A DNA stretch of 64,000 nucleotides, taken from contig CP075497.1 of NCBI GenBank assembly GCA_021613535.1, forward strand, positions 9,362,001 to 9,426,000, written 5' to 3'. This document shows positions 28,963 to 46,300 of the stretch, piece by piece. The notes under the pieces are model-generated. The model searched no databases. It had not been told where the DNA came from and was given only the letters and a program-made list of their open reading frames with translations. How positions within the stretch are numbered: the stretch's first letter is position 1; each line of letters starts with the position of its first letter. Origin of the DNA: Adineta vaga (lineage: Eukaryota; Rotifera). A program made the position numbers and the translations under genes.

Positions 28963-30858
28963 TTAAAGAAATTCTAGTTGATATTCAACGCCATTGATAT
29001 TAGGAATGGTTGTACCATTTTTTAGAAAGAATTGGCGTTTTAAATAAGCATAGATTAAATCAGAAAGTAGAAATGTCTAGAAATAGACGAAAGGAAAGAA
29101 GATATGTTTAATCTTTTGAAATGCTTTTCACAACATACCTGTGAAACATTAAATACCAATGTCATGGCAAAATAGAAGTTTGCATTTGCACTACCTGTAT
29201 AAATCCACAAATACCATGTAATTGGTGCCATTAGTATTGCCACGAGCATCATACAAATGATAACAAGGCCATTACGTAAATCTAGAGGAAAACTATTAAT
29301 CCAGTGATTTGTTTTTCGTATCTTACTTACAACGAAAAACAAAACTCCATATCGGTAGATAATTAATATAAAATGCGATATCACCATAGGCAGGATATGA
29401 TTTAAATATACAAAATACAGCACATAATAACCAAAACAAAAATGCTGGATCATTTCTAAATGAAATTCGATACTATTCTTTGCTGTTGTTGATAGTAAAG
29501 ATGGAATACCTCAGCCGTAAAGTAAAAGGAAATAAATATAATATTAAAACATGCATTTGGAATGTCCAAACAAATAATGAACGAAAATGATCAAACATTT
29601 CCGTAAAAAAGTACCAAAATATACCAATATTTGGTGTATAATCTGGTACATAAAAGCTAAATAGATCAATGCATCTACCAGAATATAATATAGTCTCTAT
29701 TACTTACATAAAATTATAGATTGCATCAAGGAATGACCATGATTGATGATTAATAGAAAAATTTACAAATAAGATACCAAGACTCATACAAACAAATAAA
29801 ATAAATACAAAAATCGTTCGAACGATCGATCGTTGTTTCTACAATATAGTAAATAACAAGACTTGTATAAAGACGTTGAGAAATCAATATTTACATTAGT
29901 ATTCAATGAAAATTGAAGTAAACCTGGTACAATTAAAACAATTGGATACATTGAAATTGAACTAACCAAACATAATGTTAAAATAAACGGGATCAATTGA
30001 TCTAAATTTCTCGAAATAATCATATAAAATCATTTTTTAAATCAAAAACATCATCATACATGTCATAAAGAAATAATAAGTCATTGTTAATAATAAATTA
30101 TGAAAGACTAAACTTGATTTTGCTACACATGTACCAATAGATAATGGATTTACCATTGCACTAATTGATAATCGACAATGAAAACTTACAAAAAGAATTT
30201 TTCTTTTCTTACCAAAGTAGAACTGTATACGAACTTTTCCGTAGAATTTCTCGTGAAAGCAATAAGATTTTACTATCTTTTTTATATGTTGATTGTTCTT
30301 TTGTCTGTTGAACATACTATTTCAAAGCAATTCTAATATATATTTCATCAAATATTTGACTTACATATCCATTTAGAATATGACACGCTACTTTATATGT
30401 GATAAAAGCACTAAGAAGATCAGCTAGCTAAGAAATAAAAAAATAAATAAAAGTTGATGAATATAGATATTCATAGCTTACAATGAATAAACTTTCTACG
30501 TATTTGTTAGCGAAGATATGTAATTTTGAATAGAAGAAAAGTGAAAGTGGCGTCTGAAGAAATAGAAAGAATAATGATAATTCTTATGATTTTAACATAC
30601 TTCATGTACAATTGATCCAAAATATGGTGAAACATTAAGTTTACGTAAATAGATTCCTTCGACGACTAAAATAATATCAAATTCAACTATGAAATATATC
30701 AAAAAAGAAATCTTCTCACCTCGTTTCCAAGAATTTAATGGTGTAACAAATTCTCCACTTTGTTCAAAATAATTTCGTATTTTCGATTGAACAAATACAA
30801 GAAATATTCGTAGACCAAAACCTATCCCAACACAGATTGATTCAATTCGATCCAACAT
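28963..30858 (-). CDS. PIGU: GPI transamidase subunit PIG-U
   Basis: Multi-pass ER membrane subunit of the complex that attaches GPI anchors. From ATG 30858 (MLDRIESICVG) the family blocks appear in order: LNSWKRVVEG (near 30735, split by an intron), LRKLNVSPYFGSIVHE, NPLSIGTCVAKSSLVFHN (near 30160-30105), YPIVLIVPGLLQF (near 29950), TPNIGIFWYFF (near 29635-29600) and WYLWIYTGSANANFYFAMTLVFN (near 29215-29150). It ends GVEYQLEFL with TAA at 28963. About nine exons with short introns. Upstream, XPR1 ends only 229 bp away on the same strand, and the start codon is flush with an acceptor. Confidence 0.92.
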
Positions 30859-30874
30859 CTTCAAAAAAGAAAAT
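30859..30874 (-). promoter_or_regulatory. 3' splice acceptor flush with PIGU start codon
   Basis: Minus-strand sequence ttttcttttttgaag|ATG. As at CHD1L, the AG abuts the ATG of the second gene of a closely spaced same-strand pair. Trans-splice acceptor or 5'-UTR intron end. Confidence 0.5.
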
Positions 30875-31086
30875 AATCTCGTATCATTGTTTTTCGTTCT
30901 TTCTTTTATCTAAATCTATATCTATATATTATCCAAAATAAATTCAAACAATCAAAAACAAAATAAATCCATAACAATCTCACAAAACATTTTGACTAGA
31001 ATAAATCCGATATGATATGATTATCTATAAACGAAATAGACGAATGAAATAGAGAAAATAAATCGATTCTGTAATTATTATTCACA

Positions 31087-33870
31087 TTAAAGAACAGGAT
31101 CAGGAGAATGATCGTAACTTGATGGCGATGATATGACTGTTAAGGTTGTATTTAATTCATCAGCAATTGCATTTGAATATGTTCCTGAAGGTAATGGTGT
31201 TTTAATAATAACAGTTTCATGATCACTTCCTTCATTTGTAATTAATATTTTCTTATTTTTCATTTCTTCATTGATTAAATGATGTCGTTTAGCATTACGT
31301 CGATTCCGAATACCATTCTCTTTATCCATCATATCTTCTAGGGTTCCATGATCGAAGACGACTGATATCGGTGCAATTGATATATCACGTACAGCACGAA
31401 ATTCTCCGCAATTATTTAAATGTTCATTTTCTAAACGAAAATAATTCCAAATAAAACGTCGAAAAATTTCAATTAAACCAAAAATAAATCCAATAACATC
31501 AGCATATTCAGCTGAACGCGTACGAAAATGCATAAAAACATTAATAATCCAAATATATCGAAAAAAAATATTTTCAACTATTGCCATATAATAATAAAAT
31601 TTCGATGGATAAACAATTTGATCACGAAGAAATTTATTTTCTCCAGCATTTAAATCGAAAAATCCCCAATCCATTTTCAAATCCCAGATTAATTTATATG
31701 TTGAACCAATAAATGATGTACCAATCCAAACGTATAGAAATGGATTATAAGTTGGATCATCAAGAAAATGTATTGCCGTTGTTCGACGTAATGAATTCGT
31801 ACAAATAACAAGAAATCCACTTGCATATTTTCCTGCATTGATTAAATGTGGAAATTTTTGTTTCGTATCATGATATCGTCTTAAACATTGAGCAAAACGA
31901 AACCATGATGGTAAAATCATTAAAATTGTTTGTAAAGCAACTTGTGGCCAACTTTGACAAAGTAAACCACGAGTAGATGAATGAGAATAAGTTGACCACC
32001 ATCCAACATCATATATGTAAAAACAAAAGAAATATTCCATATCGAAAAAGATCAATTCTAATGAAGTTAATTGATCACCCAACCAAAAATCTGCAAAACT
32101 CACATGATAAAATGGAGCACAAAGGACTCGACCTAAAGTTTTTAAGAACCAAAAACGTGCTTGATGATAAAGAGTATGTGTTGGATTGAATAAGAAAATC
32201 AGAATTAAGATAACAAAACCTACTGGATGAATAAATGGATAAAAGTCATAATAGGATGAGAGAATAAATCCAGTAAAACTTAAAAACCATAGAACAAATA
32301 AGAATGTTCCCATTTCAAGAAATTCTTGATAAGTTAGATGATTTCGTGGATCAATTTCAAATATAAGAATATGATTAACACCTGATGATGACCAACCATA
32401 GACATTAATACCAAGTAGAACAATATGAAGTACAATAAGAAATGTTGAACGATATAAAAATAATGCTTGTCGCCAAGCTAATGGTTTTGTCGATTGACTA
32501 TCATGAAGATTTGCACCGAGAGCAATCACAGTTGGTAATAATAAACAAAGCATTCCTTGAGATATGAATATATATTCAATATTATTTTTGTTTTTCAAAG
32601 AAAAAAAAATCGTACCAACAAAAACTCCAACACGAAATGTAACTGCAGGTGATTGTTTTTCTTCTAATGGCGGGACACGTAATCGTTTCATTGCACGAGC
32701 ATGATTACCATTTTCTAATGTATCTGTATATAATGTTTCAACATCATTGATTAATTGATCAACAAGTTTTGATGTATGAAATGGTGCTGATTCAATATGT
32801 AACTTTCTAAAAGATTGAAGCGTAATTGCAAGTATGAAAAACAAATGAACTTCTTACCTCCATTCTTCTCCACGTGTAGTTTGAAATAATTTATCATGTT
32901 TTTTTAATATTTTACGAAAACCTGTCGAATTTAATGTTTGATAATTTTGTAATAAAACAAGCATTAAATAAAATTCACTGAATGCTAATTTTAAATCATT
33001 TCTTTTTCGATGTTGTACACCTTGATTTTGTTTTTCATGTGTTCGTTCAAGTGAACGTTTAGGCAAGACACTTGTTAATGGTACTGTAATATCATGTTCT
33101 TCAGTGTGAATAGAACGACGTTTGACTGTTGTCGATGTTCTAACACCATCGGTGGAAGTAGTAGCAGGAGCATTAGTCGCATCCCCAGGCTTTTGATTAG
33201 TATCAGACGGAAGAATCGAACGATGTGATGCATGTCGATGGATTTGTTCTTCAAGAACAGCTTCGTTTTTTAATGTCTCCCATCGTCGTAATGCTCTGAA
33301 AAAGAATAATATTATATATTTTCTAGGATCTTTATTATTTACTGAAGGTTAACCATCCGTATGTGTTCAATGATGTAATAATCATCAGAAAAATCAATAA
33401 ACAAGAATATATACTTCTATAGATATATATTGATGACTGGGAATGAGATATTCATATACAAATAAGGTTTATGCATCATGTAATATAACCCAAAAAGGAA
33501 GTATTTCTTCTTCTCTGACATTTTTCAAATACTTCGGAAATAAGTCTTATCATTTCGTGCATGAAAATCAAACTTACTCAGCAAGTTTTTCTGCAAAGAA
33601 CGTATTGATTTTCGTTGCTTCTTTTTCACAATACTATTGAATAGAAATAAATTTCAAATAAGAAAAAATTGAATTGAAATATCTTACTTGAAAGAAATGT
33701 TCATCGATACGTAGAAAAAATTGTTCACGTAAAATATTATCACTATCATCAACAAATGGCTGTGCTTTGGAAACAGCTTGTGCAAGTAATTCTTTCATTT
33801 CATCATAACGAATATACTGAGAAGTCCATTCAGGTGTAACATGAGCTGATAAATGTTCGGCAAATTTCAT
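31087..33870 (-). CDS. XPR1: XPR1 phosphate exporter (SPX and EXS domains)
   Basis: Plasma-membrane inorganic phosphate exporter sensing inositol pyrophosphates. Exon 1 (33870 to about 33690) gives the SPX start [15 protein letters not shown] and [16 protein letters not shown] continues with [18 protein letters not shown] (near 33630-33575) and, after a basic spacer, [12 protein letters not shown] (near 32920), whose lysines are the known ligand-binding cluster. Several membrane segments follow, then the EXS domain: [19 protein letters not shown] (near 31890), [11 protein letters not shown]-like text, [13 protein letters not shown] (near 31690) and [20 protein letters not shown] (near 31470-31410). 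The cytoplasmic tail is charged and stops TAA at 31087. A 44-nt-scale intron near 32560-32620 reads through in frame by chance. The N-terminal start has no acceptor next to it. Confidence 0.95.
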
Positions 33871-35356
33871 AATTTTAAAAGATTAACATATAAAAACTAG
33901 GAAAATAAAATTATGATGTAGAATCTTCTTTGTATATTCAAGATATATATATATATGTGTGTGTATGGCGTATATGATCAAACAATCGATAGAAATAAGA
34001 AATGGAATATGAGAAGAAGAAGAGAAATGTCGATAATGACGAAGAAAAAGACATTTGCTTGCACGTGCATTTGATAACCTTAATGTTTACCATTCTTTCC
34101 AAATGTTCTCTCTCGTTCATGATATGTTTTTTTTCTTCTTTCGTTATTTTTTTCATCAATAAATGTATGATACGGCTATCGGACATGTTATGCTCAATAT
34201 ACTGGTGACCATGATAATTACTAATGGAGAGATGCATTCAAGCAGAAAGATTTAATCGACAAAAGAGAGAAAAAAAAGATAAATCATTGTAATATACGTA
34301 CTTCTCGAATGATAAAGAATCGATTTTGCTTTTCGAAAACGAATCTTTATCTAAAAAATAAACAATTTTATCAATGTGTTTCATCAAAAAGGAATAGTCC
34401 AAAGCATTGACAATATATTTTCTAATAATCATCTATGTTCGTTTCGAATTCACTCAATTCTATCTCGTCATTCTTTACATTTCACTTATTTAAAAAACAT
34501 CATATAACAGAACAATTATGGAAATGATAATCGTCTCAATAGGATAATCATTCATTTTAATTATATTTTCATTAGAGTAACTCATACTTTTTGATAAATC
34601 ACATTAACTTGTCAAAATCGGATGTAGACAGAAACCGAAGAAATGTCTCGCCATTAGGTAGAAACAAAACTTACATCAACATCTGCACATTTCCTTAATA
34701 AATTTCTATTTTAACAATTAATTATAACTTCATCATCAATACATTCAATAGAAAGTGATCATCATTATAAAAGGTATATTTTCATAATACAAACGTTTTC
34801 TATGTACTGAAATGAAATTTATTTTTTCTTCATATGTGATTCTCATATTTCTCAAAGATAATTTTCTACCATTAAATAGAATTTCAAAAGAAATTTTATT
34901 ATTTGTTCATTTTATTTCATTCCATTTAAATTAAATAATATAATATCATCCAGATGATATTCGATTGGTTAATAATCATCCATTAGAAAATGTCATTGCA
35001 TCCTTCTTCTTCTTCGTACATAAATGTTTATTGATTGTTTTTTCCTTCCATTTTATGTTTTTAGTCATTCGTCTATACGTTGTTGAGACGGCATTAGACA
35101 AACACAAAAGACAACAAAGTCAAATCTTATTTCTTGATATCAACTAGTTCATTTAATATATTCTTTCTCATCAATAAAATTATTTATTCATAAAAGGTTC
35201 GTACGAGATTGAAACACGAGTTTCATAAATCTTACACAACTATTTGGAAAATACCAAAAAAAATCATGACTCATTCATTTTTATATCGAAAACTTTCTTT
35301 ATTGCACATACAAATACAAAAATGTTCTCTGTTATTTCTATTCATATAGATCACGA
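33871..35356. other. Divergent intergenic region XPR1 / CUL1
   Basis: About 1.5 kb between start codons pointing apart, with a (TA)n/(TG)n tract at 33943-33965. A frame at 34965-35147 with one hydrophobic stretch has no recognisable family or splice context. Nothing else I can support. Confidence 0.45.
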
Positions 35357-39169
<3,813 letters not shown>

Positions 39170-39702
39170 GACAAAACTCTTCATTTATTCTTGCTACGAA
39201 AAAACACGTCGAAAAATTACATTTTGATCTAAAAATTTTTTTCATGAAAAATTGAATAAACAAAGAAATTTTCTTAATACTAGTGACTTCTTTTCCATAA
39301 ACGATCAAATCGAAAAATGAAAACAAAAACAAACATTTCCTCTCGTCTTTTTTTTAGATAGAAATCAAATTTTTCGACGTGTATTTTCTTTTCAATGATA
39401 CTATTTCTTTACTTTTTTCTCCCTGACTTTTCTTACCATTCAATCATACATTACAGATGATACTTTATTTTCTCCTTTAAACACTCTTCTTCGCTACCGT
39501 CCATATACATATGTTCGTTTACAATAACATATTTCTAACCTCTTATAATCAGCTCAAATGTAAATGTTGTATGCGTTCGTGTGTCATCTGGAAATGTGCT
39601 ATTTTTTCTTTCGTTTATTTTCTTCAGTGGTTTGTACCATTTTACTTTTGTTTTTATTTTTGTTCGAATTTAACTTATGTGAAATCTAGAGTGTGTGGGT
39701 TT
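39170..39702. other. Gap between CUL1-A and duplicated block
   Basis: AT-rich, no recognisable gene. It ends in a TGTGGG-containing stretch (gtgtgtgggtttggg, 39691-39705) at the left edge of block copy 1. Confidence 0.5.
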
Positions 39703-42651
39703 GGGTTTATTATTTATACAACATGCATATATTTTAATTCTTATAAAAACCTAGAAATTACAGTAAAAATTACTTCTTTCTCTCTTGTTTCGTTCCGTTA
39801 ATTGTTATGAGAGACACATAACTCAAATTTACTCAACACAGAATGATATTCGAATCTATAAATAATCAAGAATAAAAAGTACTGAGTATCTCCATGCAAG
39901 ATCTACTATTTATTGAAGAAACATAAGCATTTCTGATGCTCCAAGATATCATCTAAGGATTGACATTCGGAGAGATTAGGGATGCAACAATTACGGTTAT
40001 GTTAGCTTTAACAGCTCAACGTATGGCAAAGAAAAACTGTTTAGTTAAAAATTTAACAGTTGTAGAAGCACTTGGCAGTGTTTCAACTATATGTTCAGAT
40101 AAAACGGGAACATTAACACAAAATCGTATGACTGTTGCACATCTTTGGCTTGAGGGAGCCATTGCTAGTGTAAATTTATCGAATTCACATGACGCAGAAT
40201 TAGCCTTTGAAAATCCATTAGTAGATCCAAAAATGGGAGAAGAAAAAAAAACACTTAAAACTGATCGACCTGGATATCAAGCACTTCTAAGATGTTCTAT
40301 GTTATGTGCAAAAGCTGTGTTTAAAGTAAATTTTCATATTGAAAATAATTGTTCATTTCGATAAATATTTATTATTATTTTAGCCCGATGAAGAAAATAT
40401 GAGTAAACCACCATTACAACGTAAAGTTCAAGGTGATGCTAGTGAAAGAGATGATGGTGATGAAAGACATTTAATTGTGGTATGATATTACTTACAAGGA
40501 CTTTTTATTGAAATTATTATTACATGTTTTCTTTTGTTATTCTAAGATGAAAGGTGCACCTGAACGAATACGATGTCAAAAGATATTTATTAATAATAAT
40601 GAATATGATTTGGATAATGAATGGAAACAGAAATTTAACGAGGCTTATATGGAATTAGGTGGTTTAGGTGAACGTGTTCTTGGCTTCTGTGATATGAGAT
40701 TACCATTGGGCAATTTTCCACGTGGTTTCAGTTTCGATCCAGATAATGTTAATTTTCCATTGAGAGGCTTACGTTTTCTTGGCTTTATTACAATGATTGA
40801 TCCACCACGACCTGGTGTTGCTGATGTAGTTGCTAAATGACGTACAGCTGGTAATAGATATGAAAAGAAGTTGAAAAGACATTCTATCTCTTCACTAAAA
40901 TATAGGTATTAAAGTTATTATGGTTACTGGTGATCATCCAATTACTGCTAAAGCAATTGCTCGAGGTACGTATGACGTACGATAATAAATTGTTATTATC
41001 ACTGATTTCTGATTGTCTAGCTGTTGGTATAATCACATCCGATACCAGTATGATTTTTTATTAGAATTATCTTCGATGCGTTTCTTTTTTGGAAAATTCT
41101 TTTCGTTTAATAGCATATATCTGGTACTGAATTAGCTGAATTATCAGCTCAAGAATTAGATGAAGTATTAACACTTCATCCAGAAATTGTCTTTGCTCGA
41201 ACATCTCCTCAACAAAAACTCACTATTGTCGGTATAACAGGCGATGGTGTAAATGATTCACCTGCTTTGAAAAAGCTGATATTGGTATCTCTATGGGTAA
41301 GTGGGTAATTATCTATCAAATATTTCTTATGTATTACATTTTCAAAATAGGTATTACTGGTTCTGATGTCAGCAAACAAGTCGCTGATACGATCTTACTC
41401 GATGATAATTTCGCTACTATTGTTACTGGTATTGAAGAAGGTCGACTTATATTTGATAATTTAAAAAAAGTTATTGCTTATACATTCACAAAAAACTTAG
41501 TCAAATTACTACTATTTCTTGTCTATGTTGTTGCGGATGTACCACTTGCTCTAAGTACAATTACTATTCTTTGTATTGATTTAGGTACTGATATTGTACC
41601 AAGTATTGCTTTTGCATATGAAGGAGTTGAAGCTGATATCTTAGTAAATATAAATTTGAGTGAAATTTCTTGTTTTTATTGTTACTTGATTGATAGAAAC
41701 GACCACCACGAAAGAAAACAGATAAGATGGTCACGAGTCAAATGGTTACATTATGTTATGAACAAATTGCAATGATCGAAGCTAGTGGTGCTTTTTTTGC
41801 TTATCTTGTTGTAATGGCTGAAAACGGCTTTTGGCCATCGAGACTTCTTGGTCTACGTAAAGCATGGGAATCATCCTCTATTAATGATCTTCGAGATAGT
41901 TATGGACAAGAATGGACATATAAACAAAGGTTAAATTTGAAATTTATTCTTTCTCATTTTGTGAAACTGAAGTTTATTTTGTCTTGTTTAGGCATAGTCT
42001 TGATTTAGCTGCTCAAACAGCTTATTTCGTTGGTGTTGTTATTTTACAATTTGCTAATTTATATGGTAACAAAACAACACGTCGATCTGTTTTTCAACAA
42101 GGATTATTTAGTAACCGATTTCTTTGGTGGTTACCAGCAATACCATTTTCTGCTATTTATTTGCATTTAATGAAGAAAGGAAATTTTTCATTCGAAAATA
42201 TCCTCATCGATATCCAGCTCGTCAACTTACTTATTAAATTTATGTGTCATGTAATCATTGTGTCGAACATATTCTTTGTTTCTTTTAATGAATTTTTTCT
42301 CATCTCCTGAAATAAAATCATTTATATTCGTTTGTTTCTCGTCGATGATCATGATCAAATAGCAGCGAGATGTCGACCGTTTTGTTACTTTATAAAACTA
42401 ATTCATGTTTATTTATTTTTACAAAGAGAAAAAAATAAGAGAACAGAAAAATTATCATTTTTTGATCTTTTGAAAAAGAGCAAAGCCAGCAGCACCAATT
42501 ACCACACCGACACCGACAGGAAGGGCCGCTTCGATGATAAAATTCGATTGTGGTGTAGGAGATATTCCACGTGATGAGTTTCCTGGTGTTGGTATAGGTG
42601 TTGCTGTTTCATCGATAGCTAACCAATCCTAAAATACAGAAACAAATTATA
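39703..42651. repeat. Duplicated block, copy 1
   Basis: From gggtttattatttatacaac (39703) to about 42651 the sequence is nearly identical to 43064-46826. It contains a leader of about 260 bp, a Na+/K+-ATPase alpha pseudogene and the last exon of a minus-strand membrane-protein gene. Compared with copy 2 it lacks the MITE, about 170 bp in the first exon, and the segment encoding the stretch around [16 protein letters not shown]. Confidence 0.93.
39957..42237 (+). pseudogene. Na+/K+-ATPase alpha subunit, 5'-truncated pseudogene (copy 1)
   Basis: Homologous to the second half of the catalytic alpha subunit. It starts in the M3-M4 region ([11 protein letters not shown]) with no N-terminal half. 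The phosphorylation loop [17 protein letters not shown] is present (near 40095), then MKGAPERI (near 40550), [19 protein letters not shown] and VIMVTGDHPITAKAIA, and [21 protein letters not shown] (near 41450, split here). Defects: TGA at 40838-40840 in place of the conserved Cys of KCRxAG; two codons missing at GAPERI(LE)RC; loss of the segment before SGTELAELS; a 1-nt deletion near 41273 (LKKA); and loss of M9-M10 text, with the true C terminus (ERKFFIRKYPHRYPARQLTY) read only after a frameshift. Introns still have GT-AG ends. Confidence 0.92.
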
Positions 42652-42770
42652 AAAGCACATTCAAATATTATTTCATCAGTAATTTGTAAGGCGTATACAG
42701 ATCGCTGATATCTAATTGAAAATGTTACCTTCACACTTCGAACATTTTCTTGTGGTTTAATACGACACAT
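42455..42770 (-). CDS. Small tail-anchored-like membrane protein, copy 1
   Basis: Exon 1 (42770-42729) encodes MCRIKPQENVRSVK and ends AAG|gtaaca. A 100-nt intron ends tgtattttag. Exon 2 (42628-42455) adds 57 residues from DWLAIDETATPIPTPG through a glycine-rich hydrophobic helix (VGVGVVIGAAGFALFQ) to KIKK and TGA. Total 71 aa, phase 0 junction. One C-terminal membrane helix with a short basic tail suggests an outer mitochondrial or ER tail anchor (inference). Family not recognised. Exon 2 is inside the duplicated block; exon 1 lies outside it and differs from that of copy 2. Confidence 0.55.
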
Positions 42771-43063
42771 GCTATCTAATTAAATGATCATTTTGTAGAA
42801 CACAAGGGCAACAGTATATATATATATAGAAAAGAGAGAGGGCGACCGTATACGCCTTTAGTAGCGGACGGTTAACCGATCTTTTTCTCTGTTCGTTTTC
42901 GTCTGAAAGTTATGTCGGTCAACACATGAAAAGGAGCAAAATTCTGTCGATATCTTAATCAAATGTAATGAAGAACATGTCATTTTCATATTTCAAGCGT
43001 ATGTCAGATGAATAAATCAATCGACATTATGTCGACTGTTAAATATCTTGAGGGTGTGGTTGT
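42771..43063. other. Unique spacer between duplicated blocks
   Basis: About 290 bp present only once, with a short (TA)n at 42819-42830. It ends gggtgtggttgtggg at the left edge of copy 2. Confidence 0.5.
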
Positions 43064-43317
43064 GGGTTTATTATTTATACAACATGCATATATTTTAATT
43101 CTTATAAAAACCTAGAAATTACAGTAAAAATTACTTCTTTCTCTCTTGTTTCGTTTTGTTAATTGTTATGAGAGACAGATAACTCAAATTTACTCAACAC
43201 AGAATGATATTCGAATCTATAAATAATCAAGAATAAAAAGTACTGAGTATCTCCATGCAAGATCTACTATTTATTGAAGAAACATAAGCATTTCTGATGC
43301 TCCAAGATATCATCGAA

Positions 43318-46300
43318 GGATTGACATTCGGAGAGATTAGGGATGCAACAATACCAATACACCAATACTGTATTGGCATTGTGACTGCCGTTGCAGTTAC
43401 TTTTGGAATTATTTTTCTAAGAATTCTACTTGCTATTGGTACAGGTGTTTTACGTGCAATTGTTTTTGTCATTGGTATTATCGTTTTAAATGTTCCTGAA
43501 GGTCTTCTTGCATCAATTACGGTTGTTAGCTTTAACAGCTCAACGTATGGCAAAGAAAAATGTTTAGTTAAAAATGTAACGGCTGTAGAAGCACTTGGCA
43601 GTGTTTCAACCATAGGCGGCGGAGCGTGTAGGCTGAAAAGGCTTGAGCCTCGCCTGAAATTGAATCCTATAGGCTCAGCTTCACCTGAATTATAGTTTTA
43701 AAACTCAATATATTTTTAAATATTTATCTCAGAAAAAGTATGTTGATATAGCAATTGATACGATGTTTAGTTTTTTATCTAATAAGTTAAAGAAGAATAA
43801 AAAGCGGAGATCGTAAAGAAGTATAGTATCAATATTATCATGATTTTCAGTGACATCTTTTATTTTATTTAGTGAATGTGGTGTATGTGATGGACCAATC
43901 ATCTTATCATGCGTTCAGATGGAATGAAATGTGGATATGTTTTTGTTATGAGTGTCACGTTCATGTTAAGATTATTCGAACGGTTCGAAACAAGCGTTGT
44001 CTGAACTTTATGCAGTAATATCTAAAAGTAATATATGTATCAATATATAACGTTTTTATCTTTACTATTACAAATATTTCAATGAGCCTCACCTCATTTT
44101 GAAACGTTCCGCCACCCCTGGTTTCAACTATATGTTCAGATAAAACGGGTACATTAACACAAAATCGTATGACTGTTGCACATCTTTGGCTTGAGGGAGC
44201 CATTGCTAGTGTAAATTTATCGAATTCACATGACGCAGAACTAGCCTTTGAAAATCCATTAGTAGATCCAAAAATGGGAGAAGAAAAAAAAACACTTAAA
44301 ACTGATCGACCCGGATATCAAGCACCTCTAAGATGTTCTATGTTATGTGCAAAAGCTGTTTTTAAAGTAAATTTTCATATTGAAAATAATTGTTCATTTC
44401 GATAAATATTTATTATTATTTTAGCCCGATGAAGAAAATATGAGTCAAACACCATTACAACGTAAAGTTCAGGACGATGCTAATGAAAGAGATGATGGTG
44501 ATGAAAGACATTTAATTGTGGTATGATATTACTTACAAGGACTTTTTATTGAAATTATTATTACATGTTTTCTTTTGTTATTCTAAGATGAAAGGTGCAC
44601 CTGAACGAATACTTGAACGATGTCAAAAGATATTTATTAATAATAATGAATATGATTTGGATAATGAATGGAAACAGAAATTTAACGATGCCTATATGGA
44701 ATTAGGTGGTTTAGGTGAACGTGTTCTTGGCTTCTATGATATGAGATTACCATTGGGCAATTTTCCACGTGGTTTCAGTTTCGATCCAGATAATGTTAAT
44801 TTTCCATTGAGAGGCTTACGTTTTCTTGGCTTTATTACATTGATTGATCCACCACGACCTGGTGTTGCTGATGTAGTTGCTAAATGACGTACAGCTGGTA
44901 ATAGATATGAAAAGAAGTTGAAAAAAAGACATTCTATCTCTTCACTAAAATATAGGTATTAAAGTTATTATGGTTACTGGTGATCATCCAATTACTGCTA
45001 AAGCAATTGCTCGTGGTAAGTAATACGCAATGACAAATTTTAATATTACTATTTTCTGATTGCCTAGGTGTTGGCATAATTACATCGGATACCGGTATGT
45101 TCAGTATTCGAATTTTCTTTGAAAAATTTCTTTTGTTTAATAGCACAAGACTTAGCCAAACGTTTGAATATATCTTGTGAAGATGTTGATCCAAAAGATG
45201 TACGAGCTATTGTTGTATCTGGTTCTGAATTAGCTGAACTATCAGCTCAAGAGTTAGATGAAGTATTAACACTTCATCCAGAAATTGTCTTTGCTCGAAC
45301 ATCCCCTCAACAAAAACTAATTATTGTTGAAGGTTTGCAATCAATGATAAAACTTTGTTTTTTCTCTTTAAAACATCCTTTTCATAGGTTGTCAAAGACA
45401 AGGATGGATTGTCGGTGTAACAGGTGATGGTGTCAATGATTCACCTGCTTTGAAAAAAGCGGATATTGGTATCTCTATGGGTTAGTTATTGATTACTTAT
45501 CGAAAAGTGTTGTAATTTTTGTTTCGAATTAGGTATTACGGGTTCTGATGTAAGCAAACAAGTAGCTGATATGATTCTACTTGATGATAATTTTGCTACT
45601 ATTGTTACTGGTATTGAAGAAGGTCGACTTATATTTGATAATTTAAAAAAAGTTATTGCTTATACATTCACAAAAAACTTAGTCGAATTATTACCATTTC
45701 TTGTTTATGTTGTCGCTGATGTACCACTTGCTCTAAGTACAATTACTATTCTTTGTATTGATTTAGGTACTGATATTGTACCAAGTATTGCTTATGCATA
45801 TGAAGGAGTTGAAGCTGATATCTTAGTAAATATAAATTTGAGTGAAATTTCTTGCTTTTATTGTTACTTGATTGATAGAAACGACCACCACGAAAGAAAA
45901 CAGATAAGATGGTCACGAGTCAAATGGTTACCTTATGCTATGAACAAATTGCAATGATCGAAGCTAGTGGTGCTTTTTTTGCTTATCTTGTTGTAATGGC
46001 TGAAAATGGTTTTTGGCCATCGAGACTTCTTGGTCTACGTAAAGCATGGGAATCATCCTCTATTAATGATCTTCGAGATAGTTATGGACAAGAATGGACA
46101 TATGAACAAAGGTTAAATTCAACATTTTTCTTTACTTTCTAAAATTTTGTCTTTGTTCAGACATAATCTTGATTTAGCTGCTCAAACAGCTTATTTCGTT
46201 GGTGTTGTTATTTTACAATTTGCTAATTTATATGGTAACAAAACAACACGTCGATCTGTTTTTCAACAAGGATTATTTAGTAACCGATTTCTTTGGTGGT

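Noticed and set aside
42455-42770. CDGSH, MICOS or TOM small-subunit identity for the small membrane protein
   Set aside because: None of the diagnostic motifs are present; only a C-terminal hydrophobic helix can be seen.
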